Part shown: positions 1 through 7,958 of the stretch, piece after piece
Layout of the letters: every line of letters begins with the position of its first letter
How positions within the stretch are numbered: the first letter of the stretch is position 1
NCBI GenBank assembly: GCA_038117225.1
Contig: JAYOFM010000024.1
Span: forward strand, 1-33,579
Source of the DNA: JAYOFM01 sp038117225
GTDB taxonomy: Bacteria; Pseudomonadota; Alphaproteobacteria; Rhodospirillales; Casp-alpha2
Direction of reading: 5' to 3'
DNA length: 33,579 nt
Notes under the pieces: model-generated
Database searches by the model: none
Told to the model about the DNA's origin: nothing
What the model saw: the letters and a program-made list of their open reading frames with translations, nothing else
Program-made: the position numbers and the translations under genes

Positions 1-180
1 GAACACTCTTCGGGAAATGGGAGCATTAGATAGACCGTTAAAGGGGACGAAATGGGATAACTGCACATATAACAGCACACCTGAACCGCTTTAAACGATC
101 AAGGTTTTTTGGCCTTAGCTTAACAATAAAAACAGCTAAAAAAGGACAAAAATTATCCCAGAGCCAACGGCAACTAGCCG
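1..180. other. AT-rich flank downstream of sdhB, no gene seen
   Basis: This stretch is rich in A and T tracts and carries no convincing reading frame on either strand. Its composition matches the sdhB fragment beside it and differs from the rest of the window, so it probably belongs to the same foreign piece. Confidence 0.5.
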
Positions 181-185
181 TTAGC
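163..185 (-). terminator. Hairpin overlapping the sdhB stop codon
   Basis: An inverted repeat with arms GCTAACGGC and GCCGTTGGC around a 5-base loop is read on the minus strand. It overlaps the sdhB stop codon. A T-rich stretch follows only after about 12 bases, so it is a weak intrinsic terminator candidate rather than a textbook one. Confidence 0.35.
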
Positions 186-855
186 CTTGTCTCTCCACCA
201 TCATCTTTTTTACCTCAGCAATAGCTTTTGCCGGGTTAAGTCCTTTTGGACAGGTCTTGGTGCAGTTCATGATGGTGTGACATCGATAGAGACGGAATGG
301 GTCTTCTAAAGCGTCTAGGCGCTCACCCTTAGCTTCATCACGGCTGTCAGCAAGCCAGCGGTATGCCTGTAAAAGTATGGCAGGGCCAAGATAGCGATCG
401 CCGTTCCACCAATAGCTAGGACAACTTGTTGAACAACAGAAGCAGAGGATGCACTCCCACAACCCATCAAGCTTTGCTCTATCTTCTGGACTTTGAAGAC
501 GTTCGCCGTCGGGCGGTGGTGGCGTGACAGTTTTGAGCCATGGCTCAATAGAAGCTAGTTGGGCGTAAATTTGCGACACATCAGGCACAAGGTCTTTGAT
601 TACAGGCATGTGAGGCAGTGGATAGACCTTCACATCGCCTTTGACCTCTTCAATGGGCTTTAAACATGCCAAGGTATTTGTACCATCAATATTCATGGCA
701 CAAGATCCGCAAATACCCTCGCGACACGACCGTCTAAATGTAACGGTTGAGTCCACCTCAGATTTAATCTTAATCAAAGCGTCGAGGACCATAGGCCCAC
801 AGTCGTCCATATCAATTTCAAAGGAATCGACTTCTGGGTTCTTGTCATCGTCGGG
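181..855 (-). CDS. sdhB: Succinate dehydrogenase iron-sulfur subunit, N-terminus missing
   Basis: This is the electron-transfer subunit of complex II, which carries electrons from succinate oxidation to ubiquinone at the inner membrane. About 224 residues are present of a usual 260 or so. The N-terminal ferredoxin domain shows the 2Fe-2S cysteines in SCREGICGSCAMNIDG and ACLKP. The C-terminal domain shows ECILCFCCSTSCPSYWW and CHTIMNCTKTCPKGLNP, which bind the 4Fe-4S and 3Fe-4S clusters. Homology stops abruptly at PDDDKNP near base 855. Beyond that point the frame runs into the reverse complement of the symporter gene. The fragment is visibly more AT-rich than everything to its right, and no other sdh gene is adjacent. 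The product call is secure. The truncation is most likely an assembly join, not biology. Confidence 0.93.
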   Translation of the reverse strand, partial: PDDDKNPEVDSFEIDMDDCGPMVLDALIKIKSEVDSTVTFRRSCREGICGSCAMNIDGTNTLACLKPIEEVKGDVKVYPLPHMPVIKDLVPDVSQIYAQLASIEPWLKTVTPPPPDGERLQSPEDRAKLDGLWECILCFCCSTSCPSYWWNGDRYLGPAILLQAYRWLADSRDEAKGERLDALEDPFRLYRCHTIMNCTKTCPKGLNPAKAIAEVKKMMVERQG

Positions 856-860
856 TGGAC
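841..860. other. Junction of two unrelated sequences (probable chimera)
   Basis: Two genes truncated at their 5' ends meet here head to head. Leftward, SdhB homology begins at PDDDK. Rightward, symporter homology begins at VIVGWTGGY. The bases gtcatcgtcggg (844-855) encode plausible residues for both proteins on opposite strands, so they act as shared microhomology. Base composition changes at the same point. Confidence 0.75.
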
Positions 861-2331
861 TGGCGGTTACGTGCTCGTCAACTCGCTGATGGCTCCTTAT
901 CTGCGGAAATTTGGTTGCTACACGGTGCCGGACTTCATCGGCACCCGCTACGGCGGCAACCTCGCACGCTTCTGCGCCGTCGTCGTTCTGGTCATAACGT
1001 CGTTCACTTATGTGACGGCGCAGATCAACGCGACGGGGACGATCGCGGCGCGCGCGCTGCACATTCCGTTCGAGTTGGGTGTCTGGTTTGGCCTGCTGGG
1101 TATTCTGCTGTGCTCCATGCTCGGTGGCATGCGGGCCGTCACGTGGACCCAGGTGGCGCAGTACATTGTGCTGATCATCGCCTATCTGGTGCCGGTTATC
1201 TGGATGTCCAACAAGCAGGGCTTCGGGATCATTCCGCACTTCAGCTACGGCGATGCGGTCGCCCGAATCCAGGAGCTAGAGCCGTTGATCGGCCTCGGCA
1301 AGGCAGCGGCGCAGGCGGCACCGTTCGGTGGCGTTAAGGTCCTGACCGTGCCGCACTTCGATCCGCAGGGCGGCATGGATAGCTGGAAGTTCGCATCGCT
1401 CGCGATCTGCATGATGGCGGGTACGGCGTCATTGCCGCACATTCTGATGCGGTACTTCACCACGCCGACGGTGCGCGCCGCGCGTCGTTCGGTGGCCTTC
1501 TCGCTGTTCTTCATCTTCCTGCTGTACTTCACGGCGCCGGCACTCGCCACGCTGACGAAGCTGCAGTTGATTGACCCGAACCTGGCGACGTCGATTATCG
1601 GCAAGTCATTCGCCGAGGTCTCAAACTTGGAGTGGGTCAAGAACTGGAGTTCGGTGAAGATGCTGTTCATGGCCGACCACAATGGGGACGGTATCCTGCA
1701 GCTCAACGAGTTCTTCATGCGGACCGGCATCGTCGTTCTGGCGACACCTGAAATCGCCGGCCTACCGTATGTGATCTCGGGCATGGTCGCGGCCGGTGGC
1801 ATGGCTGCCGCCATGTCGACGGCGGATGGGCTTCTGCTCGCCATCGCCAACGCGCTGAGCCACGATCTGTACTACAAGATCATCGACCCGCAGGCCGAAA
1901 CCAGAAAACGCCTGATCGTTGCTCGGGTGCTCCTGATCGCTATCGGGGCGCTCGGTGCGTTCATCGCCAGCTTGAAGCTGACGAGTATTCTGGGCGCGGT
2001 CGCCTGGGCGTTTGACTTCGCCATGTCCGGTCTATTCTTCCCGCTGGTCCTCGGTGTCTGGTGGAAACGGGCCAACAGGCCGGGGGCGATCGCCGGTATG
2101 GTCCTCGGCTTCTGTTCAGGGTCCTGGTACCTCTACATGGTCAAGTGGGGTGGCATGACGCCGTGGATGGGCATTGACCATCTGCGCTTCGGCATCATCG
2201 GTGCTTCCGTCAGTGTCCTTGCGATGGTTGTGGTGTCGCTGGCGACGGCGCCACCGGATGAGGAAATCCAGAAAATGGTCGATGAGACCCGCTTGCCGAC
2301 GGCAGGTACGATCATCGATCACAAAATGTAA
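847..2331 (+). CDS. Sodium:solute symporter (SSS family, VC_2705/ActP-like), 5' truncated
   Basis: This is an inner-membrane secondary transporter that couples Na+ entry to uptake of a small solute, probably a monocarboxylate such as acetate. That substrate is inferred from family resemblance. The visible start is GWTGGYVLVNSLMAPYLRKFG, a conserved region after the first helices, so perhaps 60 to 80 N-terminal residues are lost at the junction. Further family landmarks are YTVPDFIGTRYG, LGGMRAVTWTQVAQYI, and MAAAMSTADGLLLAIANALSHD before the last helices. A loop at bases 1675-1710 (DHNGDGILQLNE) fits a canonical EF-hand calcium loop. The usual small partner subunit (DUF4212) would lie upstream and is missing with the 5' end. 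A strong terminator follows the stop codon. An internal GTG at 871 is in frame but falls inside conserved sequence, so it is not the true start. Confidence 0.9.
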   Translation: MVGWTGGYVLVNSLMAPYLRKFGCYTVPDFIGTRYGGNLARFCAVVVLVITSFTYVTAQINATGTIAARALHIPFELGVWFGLLGILLCSMLGGMRAVTWTQVAQYIVLIIAYLVPVIWMSNKQGFGIIPHFSYGDAVARIQELEPLIGLGKAAAQAAPFGGVKVLTVPHFDPQGGMDSWKFASLAICMMAGTASLPHILMRYFTTPTVRAARRSVAFSLFFIFLLYFTAPALATLTKLQLIDPNLATSIIGKSFAEVSNLEWVKNWSSVKMLFMADHNGDGILQLNEFFMRTGIVVLATPEIAGLPYVISGMVAAGGMAAAMSTADGLLLAIANALSHDLYYKIIDPQAETRKRLIVARVLLIAIGALGAFIASLKLTSILGAVAWAFDFAMSGLFFPLVLGVWWKRANRPGAIAGMVLGFCSGSWYLYMVKWGGMTPWMGIDHLRFGIIGASVSVLAMVVVSLATAPPDEEIQKMVDETRLPTAGTIIDHKM

Positions 2332-2356
2332 GCGACGCTACAGACCACAAACTTTT

Positions 2357-2389
2357 GGGGGACGGCTCTGCCGTCCCCCTTTCGTTTTT
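2357..2389 (+). terminator. Rho-independent terminator after the symporter
   Basis: A perfect 9-bp stem, GGGGGACGG paired with CCGTCCCCC, encloses the loop CTCTG and is followed by TTTCGTTTTT. It lies 26 bases after the symporter stop. This is the clearest intrinsic terminator in the window. Confidence 0.92.
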
Positions 2390-2453
2390 GCGGGGGCGCC
2401 GCTAGGCTATTTTGCCCCTTGCAATCGGTGCCCATGGTGTAGAAAAAACAACC

Positions 2454-2819
2454 ATGACCGCTGACCTCGCCATTCTGCCGCTGCACGTCATCGTCCTGGA
2501 CTATCTTCTGGGCATGATCATGTGGACGTTGATCGGCCGTGTGGCGATGAATCTTTTTCTGCCCATCGACAGCGACTGGTTCTTCATGAAAATTTTCGTG
2601 AAGGCGACCAATCCGTTCCTACGCGCTTTCCGCGTGTTGACGCCGGGCTTCTTGGCCGAGCCGCTGATTCCGCTCTATGTCGCGTGGTTCTTCTTCATGT
2701 TCCGATTCTATGCGATGCCCTATTTTCTGGGATATTCGGTTATGGGCATGCTGTCGTTCCCGCTGGAGGGTGAGATCGCCGGTGCGCTGTATCAGATGTT
2801 CGGCGGCAAGGGAAACTGA
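2454..2819 (+). CDS. Small YggT-like integral membrane protein
   Basis: The 121-residue protein starts MTADLAILPLHVIVLDYLLG. It has a hydrophobic segment near residues 8-38, a central amphipathic stretch containing KATNPFLRAFRVLTPG, and two more hydrophobic segments near residues 70-105. The NPFLRxFR element after the first membrane segment resembles the YggT family (NPxxxPxR followed by a membrane span). Function is not established for that family in this context. The ATG at 2454 was chosen because an upstream in-frame TTG at 2412 would add a poorly hydrophobic leader with no clear ribosome site. The gene follows the symporter terminator, so it likely has its own promoter in 2390-2453, though none is obvious. 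Confidence 0.7.
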   Translation: MTADLAILPLHVIVLDYLLGMIMWTLIGRVAMNLFLPIDSDWFFMKIFVKATNPFLRAFRVLTPGFLAEPLIPLYVAWFFFMFRFYAMPYFLGYSVMGMLSFPLEGEIAGALYQMFGGKGN

Positions 2820-2852
2820 TCACCACGCGTCGACCGCGCGGCCGGTGTCGCC

Positions 2853-3413
2853 TCAGGACGGGATCGCGGCAGCCCCAAACAATACCCAGTGAAAATACGC
2901 CACGGCAAACGCCGCAGCCATGCCGACGCCGACGGCGACGGTGTCGCGTAGCGTGGGAACCGTCTCCGTCGCCGGCGCGGCGCCGCGTTTGTTGGCGCTC
3001 GCCATCGCGCCAAGCGAATAGAGCAAAAAACCGCCGAACAACAGAACCGAGGGCAGGTCCCCGTTATTGATCAGGTGGACGGTGGCCCAGATGGCGATTC
3101 CCCAAAGCATCGGGTGCGCCGTCACGCGCTTGATGTTGGAGCCGAGATACGCCGCCGCGATCAGGATGAACGCGAGCGGCATGAAAAACGTGGCGATTCG
3201 GGGGCCTATTTCAGGCGTGATCCATAACAACGGTTTGGGCGATATCCCATAGCCGAAGACGGTCAGGACCAATCCAATGGCGGATCCCACCGCGAACAAG
3301 ATGCGATAGCCCGTTAGGCCGAGGCCACCCAGCAACGTCTCCCGCATCGCCGGGTTCCATGGCAACGTGTGGATAGTGAAAAAAACGGTTAGGCCGATGA
3401 TGAGGAAAATCAT
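2853..3413 (-). CDS. NnrU family membrane protein
   Basis: The 186-residue polytopic membrane protein has about five hydrophobic segments. The family signature is HPMLWGIAIWATVHLINNGD (about residues 100-119), preceded by the loop RVTA. NnrU is named for a locus involved in nitrite and nitric oxide respiration in alphaproteobacteria, and it is related to plant 15-cis-zeta-carotene isomerase (Z-ISO). The biochemical role in bacteria is not settled. A good ribosome site (GGGAAG) lies about 8 bases upstream of the ATG. The gene lies 117 bases downstream of the PLP dehydratase on the same strand and could be cotranscribed. No denitrification genes are in the window, so a nitrogen-oxide role cannot be inferred from context. 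Confidence 0.88.
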   Translation of the reverse strand: MIFLIIGLTVFFTIHTLPWNPAMRETLLGGLGLTGYRILFAVGSAIGLVLTVFGYGISPKPLLWITPEIGPRIATFFMPLAFILIAAAYLGSNIKRVTAHPMLWGIAIWATVHLINNGDLPSVLLFGGFLLYSLGAMASANKRGAAPATETVPTLRDTVAVGVGMAAAFAVAYFHWVLFGAAAIPS

Positions 3414-3530
3414 GACGTGCTTCCCATTTTCGCGAATGACCTGCCGCCATGGGCGACATCACTTTCTACGCCGAAGCCCTCGCCATCGGCAAGAAGGCGA
3501 GATCGCCCGGCTCATGTTCAGTCTGACGAC
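3414..3530. other. Short intergenic spacer with palindrome, no clear gene
   Basis: The spacer between the dehydratase and nnrU contains the palindrome GGCGAGATCGCC near 3497-3508 and no T tract. A 25-codon plus-strand frame from the ATG at 3449 has no ribosome site and is probably fortuitous. Confidence 0.4.
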
Positions 3531-4493
3531 CTAGCGTGCGTCGATACCGTCGGCGCCGGCGCCGCACACCACGACGGCGACGACCGCGTCGTTGGGAACA
3601 TCGACGCGCCCGCTCATCAGTGCCGCGACGCCGGCAGCACCCGCCAATTCCACGCCCAGGCTCATCTCAAACCACAGCCAGCGCGCCGCGTCACGCATCT
3701 CGGCATCGCTGACCAGGACGATGTCGTCGACGCTGTCGCGGATGATCTCGAAATTGATGTCGGCACTGCGTCGGGGCGCCAGGGTGACGGCGCTGGTGTC
3801 GATGCCATCGAGGGTGATGACCTGGCCGGCGTCGAGGCTGCGGCGCAATGTTGGCGCGCCCTCCGGTTCGATTCCGATAATTCGCACATCCGGCTTGATG
3901 GCCTTGGCGGCGGTGGCGACGCCTGAAATCAATCCGCCGCCGCCGACGGCGACCAGGATGACGTCGATGTCGGGGGATTGTTTCATCATTTCGCGGCCCA
4001 CCGTTCCTTGACCGGCGATCACCGCCGGGTCGGCGAATGGGTGGATGTAGGCCAGCCCGTCGCGCTCGGCGCGGTCCAGCGCCGCCCGGTTGGCATCATC
4101 CCAGACCGTGCCCTCGATGACGACCTCCGCATCCCAGGCGCGCAGTTTGTCGATCGCCGCCGTCGGTACGATCTCCGGTAGATAAATGACGGCCGTGGTA
4201 CCCGATGCGCGCGCGGCATAGGCGACCGCCATGCCATGATTGCCGCCCGACGCCGTGACGACACCGCGAGCCACGTCTTCGCCAGCGAGGCCGAGGATCG
4301 CGTTATTGGCGCCGCGTGCCTTGAACGATCCCGTCACCTGCAGGCATTCCAGCTTCAGCATCAAGGGATTGCGGCATACCGGATCGCGGATGAAGCGGGT
4401 GCGCAGGCATGGCGTTCGCCGCACACGATTCTTGATACGCTCGGCGGCCGCCTCGATATCGTCAAGATCGACTGGTGAAACGGTTGCCGCCAT
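3531..4493 (-). CDS. PLP-dependent threonine/serine dehydratase-like enzyme
   Basis: This fold-type II pyridoxal-phosphate enzyme of about 320 residues would deaminate a hydroxyamino acid to a 2-oxo acid and ammonia in the cytosol. The PLP-binding lysine is K58 in GSFKARGA. The substrate loop ASGGNHG (81-87) and the phosphate-binding glycine loop VGGGGLISG (183-191) are intact. A C-terminal ACT regulatory domain is absent, which suggests a catabolic rather than a feedback-inhibited biosynthetic form. The ATG at 4493 was chosen over longer in-frame starts because AGGAAGG lies just upstream and family homology starts there. Substrate is uncertain: threonine, serine, hydroxyectoine-pathway and phenylserine dehydratases all share these motifs. 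The gene is divergent from the dimethylformamidase homologue across 137 bases. Confidence 0.88.
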   Translation of the reverse strand: MAATVSPVDLDDIEAAAERIKNRVRRTPCLRTRFIRDPVCRNPLMLKLECLQVTGSFKARGANNAILGLAGEDVARGVVTASGGNHGMAVAYAARASGTTAVIYLPEIVPTAAIDKLRAWDAEVVIEGTVWDDANRAALDRAERDGLAYIHPFADPAVIAGQGTVGREMMKQSPDIDVILVAVGGGGLISGVATAAKAIKPDVRIIGIEPEGAPTLRRSLDAGQVITLDGIDTSAVTLAPRRSADINFEIIRDSVDDIVLVSDAEMRDAARWLWFEMSLGVELAGAAGVAALMSGRVDVPNDAVVAVVVCGAGADGIDAR

Positions 4494-4630
4494 ATCGAAT
4501 TTCCTTCCTGCCAAGAGACCGCGAGCATAGGGCGGCGAGGAGAACGCGCCAATATCGGCCGTCATCGCTTTGACCTGGCGCGGGAAAATCGGCAGGCTGA
4601 TCCCGACGTTGCGCAAACCAGGAAGACGAG
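4494..4630. promoter_or_regulatory. Divergent spacer between dehydratase and DMFase homologue
   Basis: Both flanking genes read outward from this 137-base spacer, so it should hold promoters for both. I could not identify a convincing -35/-10 pair by eye. Ribosome sites are visible at both edges (AGGAAGG for the left gene, AGGAAG for the right gene). Confidence 0.4.
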
Positions 4631-6832
4631 GTGCCCGTGATTCCCCTGATCGGATATGCGGACCGACTTTCCGTTCGACCCGGTGAACGGATTGAATTCA
4701 AGATTTCGAGTCAGGCGGACGACCCCTACGAGGCCGATCTGGTGCGGGTGCGATGTGCCGATCCAAACCCGGCCGGTCCGGGCATACGGGTCGAGCCCCT
4801 TCCGTCCGACTTCGCCGGCTCCTATCCCTCTCGTCATCAGGCCATTCATTCAGGCTCCTACGCGCGAAGCGTATGGCCATCGACGGCACCGATACTCGGC
4901 GATTTCACGCTGGCGGCAACCATTTGGCCGACGCTGACACCCGCCTCCGCCCAGCCGACAGGCATTCTTTCGTGCGCCGCCGCGGATGGGACGCCAGGTG
5001 TTTCCCTGGCACTCGGCGCCGACGGCATCACGGCCCGGATTGATGGAGTGGATATCCTCACCGTCGGGACGCCATTACAGCTTCGCACCTGGTATCACGT
5101 CTGGCTCGGCTACGATGCGGCGGCTGGCCGGCTGATCGTGGGTCAACAGCCCGTCGACCGAACCAACCTGATGGCTGCCAAGGCGCTGGCCGAGGCCGCC
5201 CTCGACGCGCCCCCGGACATGACGGCAATTTCGACGATCTTCATCGCGGCGCTTGGTGGTGACCCCGTGCGCGGGCATTTTAACGGCAAGATCGAGGCGC
5301 CGGCGGTACACGGTGGTGTTGTCGGCCCGGGCGACAGCGAGCCGATCGCGAGATGGGACTTTTCGCTCGGCATGGAAACCACGGTCGTGACCGACACCGG
5401 TGCGCACGGTGCGCACGGCGAACTGGTCAATTCGCCGGCCCGTGCCATGACCGGGTCCAACTGGAGCGGCCGGGGCATGTGTTGGCGGCACGTACCAGAC
5501 GAGTACGGCGCCATCCATTTTCACGACGATGATCTGACCGACTGCGAGTGGGAAACGGATTTTACCTACGACGTGCCGGATGATCTGCCGAGTGGTGTTT
5601 ACGCGGCGCGGCTTCGTCAGGGCGAAAACGAGGACACAATCCCGTTTTTCGTGCCGCCGCCGAAGGGAACCACGACGGCCGATCTCTGCGTTATCATCCC
5701 GACCTTCACCTATGTTATCTACGCCAATCAGGCGCGACCGGATCACGGTCTGGAATGGCACCAGCGGGCGCGCGAATGGCCCGCCGCTTACCCCCATAAC
5801 GCCACGGACCATCCGGAATACGGCCTTTCGACGTACAATTTCCATGGTGACGGCAGCGGCATCTGCCATGCGTCGCGGCATCGGCCGAATATCGGTATGC
5901 GGATCGGTTATTTTCCGATTCCGGAACCGCGCGGTTCAGGTCTACGACACTTTCAGGCCGATACCCATTTGCTCTACTGGCTGGAACGGCGGGGGCATGC
6001 CTTCGACATCATCACCGATCAGGAAGTCCACGATGAAGGTGTCGCCGTGCTGGCGCCCTACCGCGCGGTCCTGACCGCCACCCATCCCGAATACCACACG
6101 GTAGAAACCCTGGACGCGTTGACGGCATATCGCGATGGCGGTGGGCGTTTCTGCTATCTCGGCGGCAACGGGTTCTACTGGAGAGTGGCCTTGCATCTCG
6201 ATGATCCGGGCATCATCGAGGTTCGCCGGGCAGAGACGGGAATCCGCGCCTGGGCGGCCGAGCCCGGTGAATATTACCATGCCTTCGACGCTGCCTATGG
6301 CGGCATCTGGCGGCGCAACGGACGCCCGCCGCAACTGCTTGCCGGCGTCGGTTTTTCGTCTCAGGGCTTGTTTGAAAGTTCCTATTACAGACGCCTGCCG
6401 GCGGCCGATGACGCTCGGGCTTCGTGGATATTTGAAAACGTCGACGATGACGTGCTGGGAGATTTCGGGCTCTGCGGTGGTGGCGCCGCGGGCTATGAAC
6501 TGGACCGTGCCGACCGGCGTCTCGGCACGCCACCGCATGCCCTAGTCGTCGCCACGTCACAGGGACACGATCCGGCGGCCTTCGTGCTCGTACCGGAAGA
6601 AATTCTCACCCATGTGGCGACCTGGCCGGGGGAGCCGGTGGCCGATCTGATCCGCGCCGACATGACATTTTTCGAGGCGCCGAATGGCGGCGCCGTTTTC
6701 TCGGTCGGCTCGATCACCTTCTGTGGCAGCCTGAATTGGAACGACGGGGACAACAATATCGCCCGCATCCTCGGCAATGTTATCGACCGGTTTCTCGATA
6801 CCGAAGCAACGTTTTCAATACCGACGCTTTAG
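4631..6832 (+). CDS. N,N-dimethylformamidase large-subunit homologue
   Basis: This 733-residue protein resembles the beta (large) subunit of N,N-dimethylformamidase, which hydrolyses dimethylformamide to formate and dimethylamine. Residues about 60-250 form a LamG/concanavalin-like domain, and the rest is the catalytic domain with a glutamine-amidotransferase-like core. The iron ligands of the Paracoccus enzyme, as I recall them, are two tyrosines and one glutamate. The matching residues here are Y361 (TFTYVIYAN), Y402 (STYNFHGDG) and E487 in THPEYHT, with H485 beside it. The first two are 41 residues apart, as in the known enzyme. A ribosome site AGGAAG precedes the GTG at 4631, and a second GTG at 4637 is possible. 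The small alpha subunit gene is not adjacent, so the true substrate may be another amide. The stop codon overlaps the convergent neighbour by 4 bases. Confidence 0.87.
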   Translation: MPVIPLIGYADRLSVRPGERIEFKISSQADDPYEADLVRVRCADPNPAGPGIRVEPLPSDFAGSYPSRHQAIHSGSYARSVWPSTAPILGDFTLAATIWPTLTPASAQPTGILSCAAADGTPGVSLALGADGITARIDGVDILTVGTPLQLRTWYHVWLGYDAAAGRLIVGQQPVDRTNLMAAKALAEAALDAPPDMTAISTIFIAALGGDPVRGHFNGKIEAPAVHGGVVGPGDSEPIARWDFSLGMETTVVTDTGAHGAHGELVNSPARAMTGSNWSGRGMCWRHVPDEYGAIHFHDDDLTDCEWETDFTYDVPDDLPSGVYAARLRQGENEDTIPFFVPPPKGTTTADLCVIIPTFTYVIYANQARPDHGLEWHQRAREWPAAYPHNATDHPEYGLSTYNFHGDGSGICHASRHRPNIGMRIGYFPIPEPRGSGLRHFQADTHLLYWLERRGHAFDIITDQEVHDEGVAVLAPYRAVLTATHPEYHTVETLDALTAYRDGGGRFCYLGGNGFYWRVALHLDDPGIIEVRRAETGIRAWAAEPGEYYHAFDAAYGGIWRRNGRPPQLLAGVGFSSQGLFESSYYRRLPAADDARASWIFENVDDDVLGDFGLCGGGAAGYELDRADRRLGTPPHALVVATSQGHDPAAFVLVPEEILTHVATWPGEPVADLIRADMTFFEAPNGGAVFSVGSITFCGSLNWNDGDNNIARILGNVIDRFLDTEATFSIPTL

Positions 6833-7812
6833 GGCGCCGTGTTCGAATTTGGGTGTTCACCGCGCAGGACTCGGCCCGCCATTACCACGGGCCACCAATA
6901 CAAGCGTCCGATCTTGTGCCATTGCCCATCGCTGCCATCGCCCAGGCCCATGGGAAATTCTTCCTTTTCCTTGGGCACATAAAGGGTACCGAACAACGCA
7001 TCCCAAAAGGCGAAGGCGAAGCCGCAGTTCTTGTCCCGATGCCGGGCCAGCGTTGAATGGTGAATTTGATGCTGCGCCGGACTGATGAAGACGTAACTGA
7101 GCGGTCCGTAGTCGAGCCACACGTGGCTATGGCGCAAATTACCGATCAAATTGTAAATTCCGTGCGCGATGTGCAGGCCGAGGAACAGGTAGATGGTCAC
7201 GGCCCCGGCGCCGAGGTAGAGAAACACGCCGGTCACGAGGCCGCCCAGCAGGTTGCCGCCGAACGCCATCACCAGCAGATCGACCGGATGGGTGCGGAAC
7301 GCGGTGATCGGTGTCAACGCCTCGGCCGAATGATGCACCTTGTGGAACTGCCAAAAGAAGGCGTTGCGGTGCTGTAGCAGATGGGCCAGGAAGCGGCCGA
7401 AATCATAGGCGACGAAGAACGTGACGGTGTATGCGACGCGGATGGTCGCCTCGTCGAAAATCGGCGTTTCCCTGGCACCAAGGGTGGCCGCCAATCGGCC
7501 CTCGATCCACAGGCCGAATTCGCCGCTGGTCAGGATCGCCGGCGCGAAGATCACCGGGAACAGGATGGCGTTGACCACGTAATAGCGATAGTCGGCCCGC
7601 GTCGACGGCGCCCACCAGACATCTCGCCCGAAGGTCTTGGCGAGGGCGGCGCGGATCGATGCCACGGCACCGCGAGACAGGATCGCCGGGATGCCGATGG
7701 CAAGGATCGCGGCGGATACCAGATAGGGCCAATAGAGCGACGAATCTTGATAGAGAAACACCGTGAACGGCCGCGCGACGGTGTCGATCAACAGCTCGAT
7801 TGAATGGTCCAT
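6829..7812 (-). CDS. Sterol desaturase/fatty acid hydroxylase family protein
   Basis: This is an integral membrane di-iron oxygenase of 327 residues that would hydroxylate or desaturate a lipid. The histidine clusters that bind iron are present: H144-x3-H148 (HLLQH), H157-x2-H160-H161 (HKVHH) and H248-x2-H251-H252 (HQIHH), plus H214/H217 and H228/H230 in the intervening membrane region. Hydrophobic spans lie near 25-45, 78-95, 125-143 and 185-220. The ribosome site AAGGTGAAGG lies just upstream of the ATG. The substrate cannot be read from the sequence; bacterial members act on sterol-like, hopanoid, carotenoid or fatty acyl lipids. It is convergent with the DMFase homologue and divergent from the ABC exporter genes. 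Confidence 0.9.
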   Translation of the reverse strand: MDHSIELLIDTVARPFTVFLYQDSSLYWPYLVSAAILAIGIPAILSRGAVASIRAALAKTFGRDVWWAPSTRADYRYYVVNAILFPVIFAPAILTSGEFGLWIEGRLAATLGARETPIFDEATIRVAYTVTFFVAYDFGRFLAHLLQHRNAFFWQFHKVHHSAEALTPITAFRTHPVDLLVMAFGGNLLGGLVTGVFLYLGAGAVTIYLFLGLHIAHGIYNLIGNLRHSHVWLDYGPLSYVFISPAQHQIHHSTLARHRDKNCGFAFAFWDALFGTLYVPKEKEEFPMGLGDGSDGQWHKIGRLYWWPVVMAGRVLRGEHPNSNTAP

Positions 7813-7958
7813 TGTGCCTTCACCTTGCGCCGTAGGGGCGGTGGCCGCTTACGGTGTTTTCACTCGGCCATCGACGCATTAACAATAATAGCGGAAACCC
7901 GCGCTGGCGGAAAACCACGCCACGCGCGGCAATGAACGATGCGGGAAACGACTGGTCC
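7813..7958. promoter_or_regulatory. Divergent spacer upstream of the ABC exporter
   Basis: Genes read outward on both sides. The segment includes the AT-richer patch attaacaataatagcgg (7879-7895), which could hold promoter elements, but no good -35/-10 pair was recognised. Its right part may be coding if the ABC ATPase starts at 7932. Confidence 0.3.

Noticed and set aside
856..1239. Minus-strand extension of sdhB to about 352 residues
   Set aside because: Upstream of PDDDK the frame is the reverse complement of the symporter gene and has no SdhB-like sequence. The extension is an artefact of the join.
3449..3534. Short plus-strand frame MGDITFYAEALAIGKKAR, which a one-base shift would extend to the dehydratase stop
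   Set aside because: It has no ribosome site, no recognisable family and only about 25 codons. It is too weak to call a gene or remnant.
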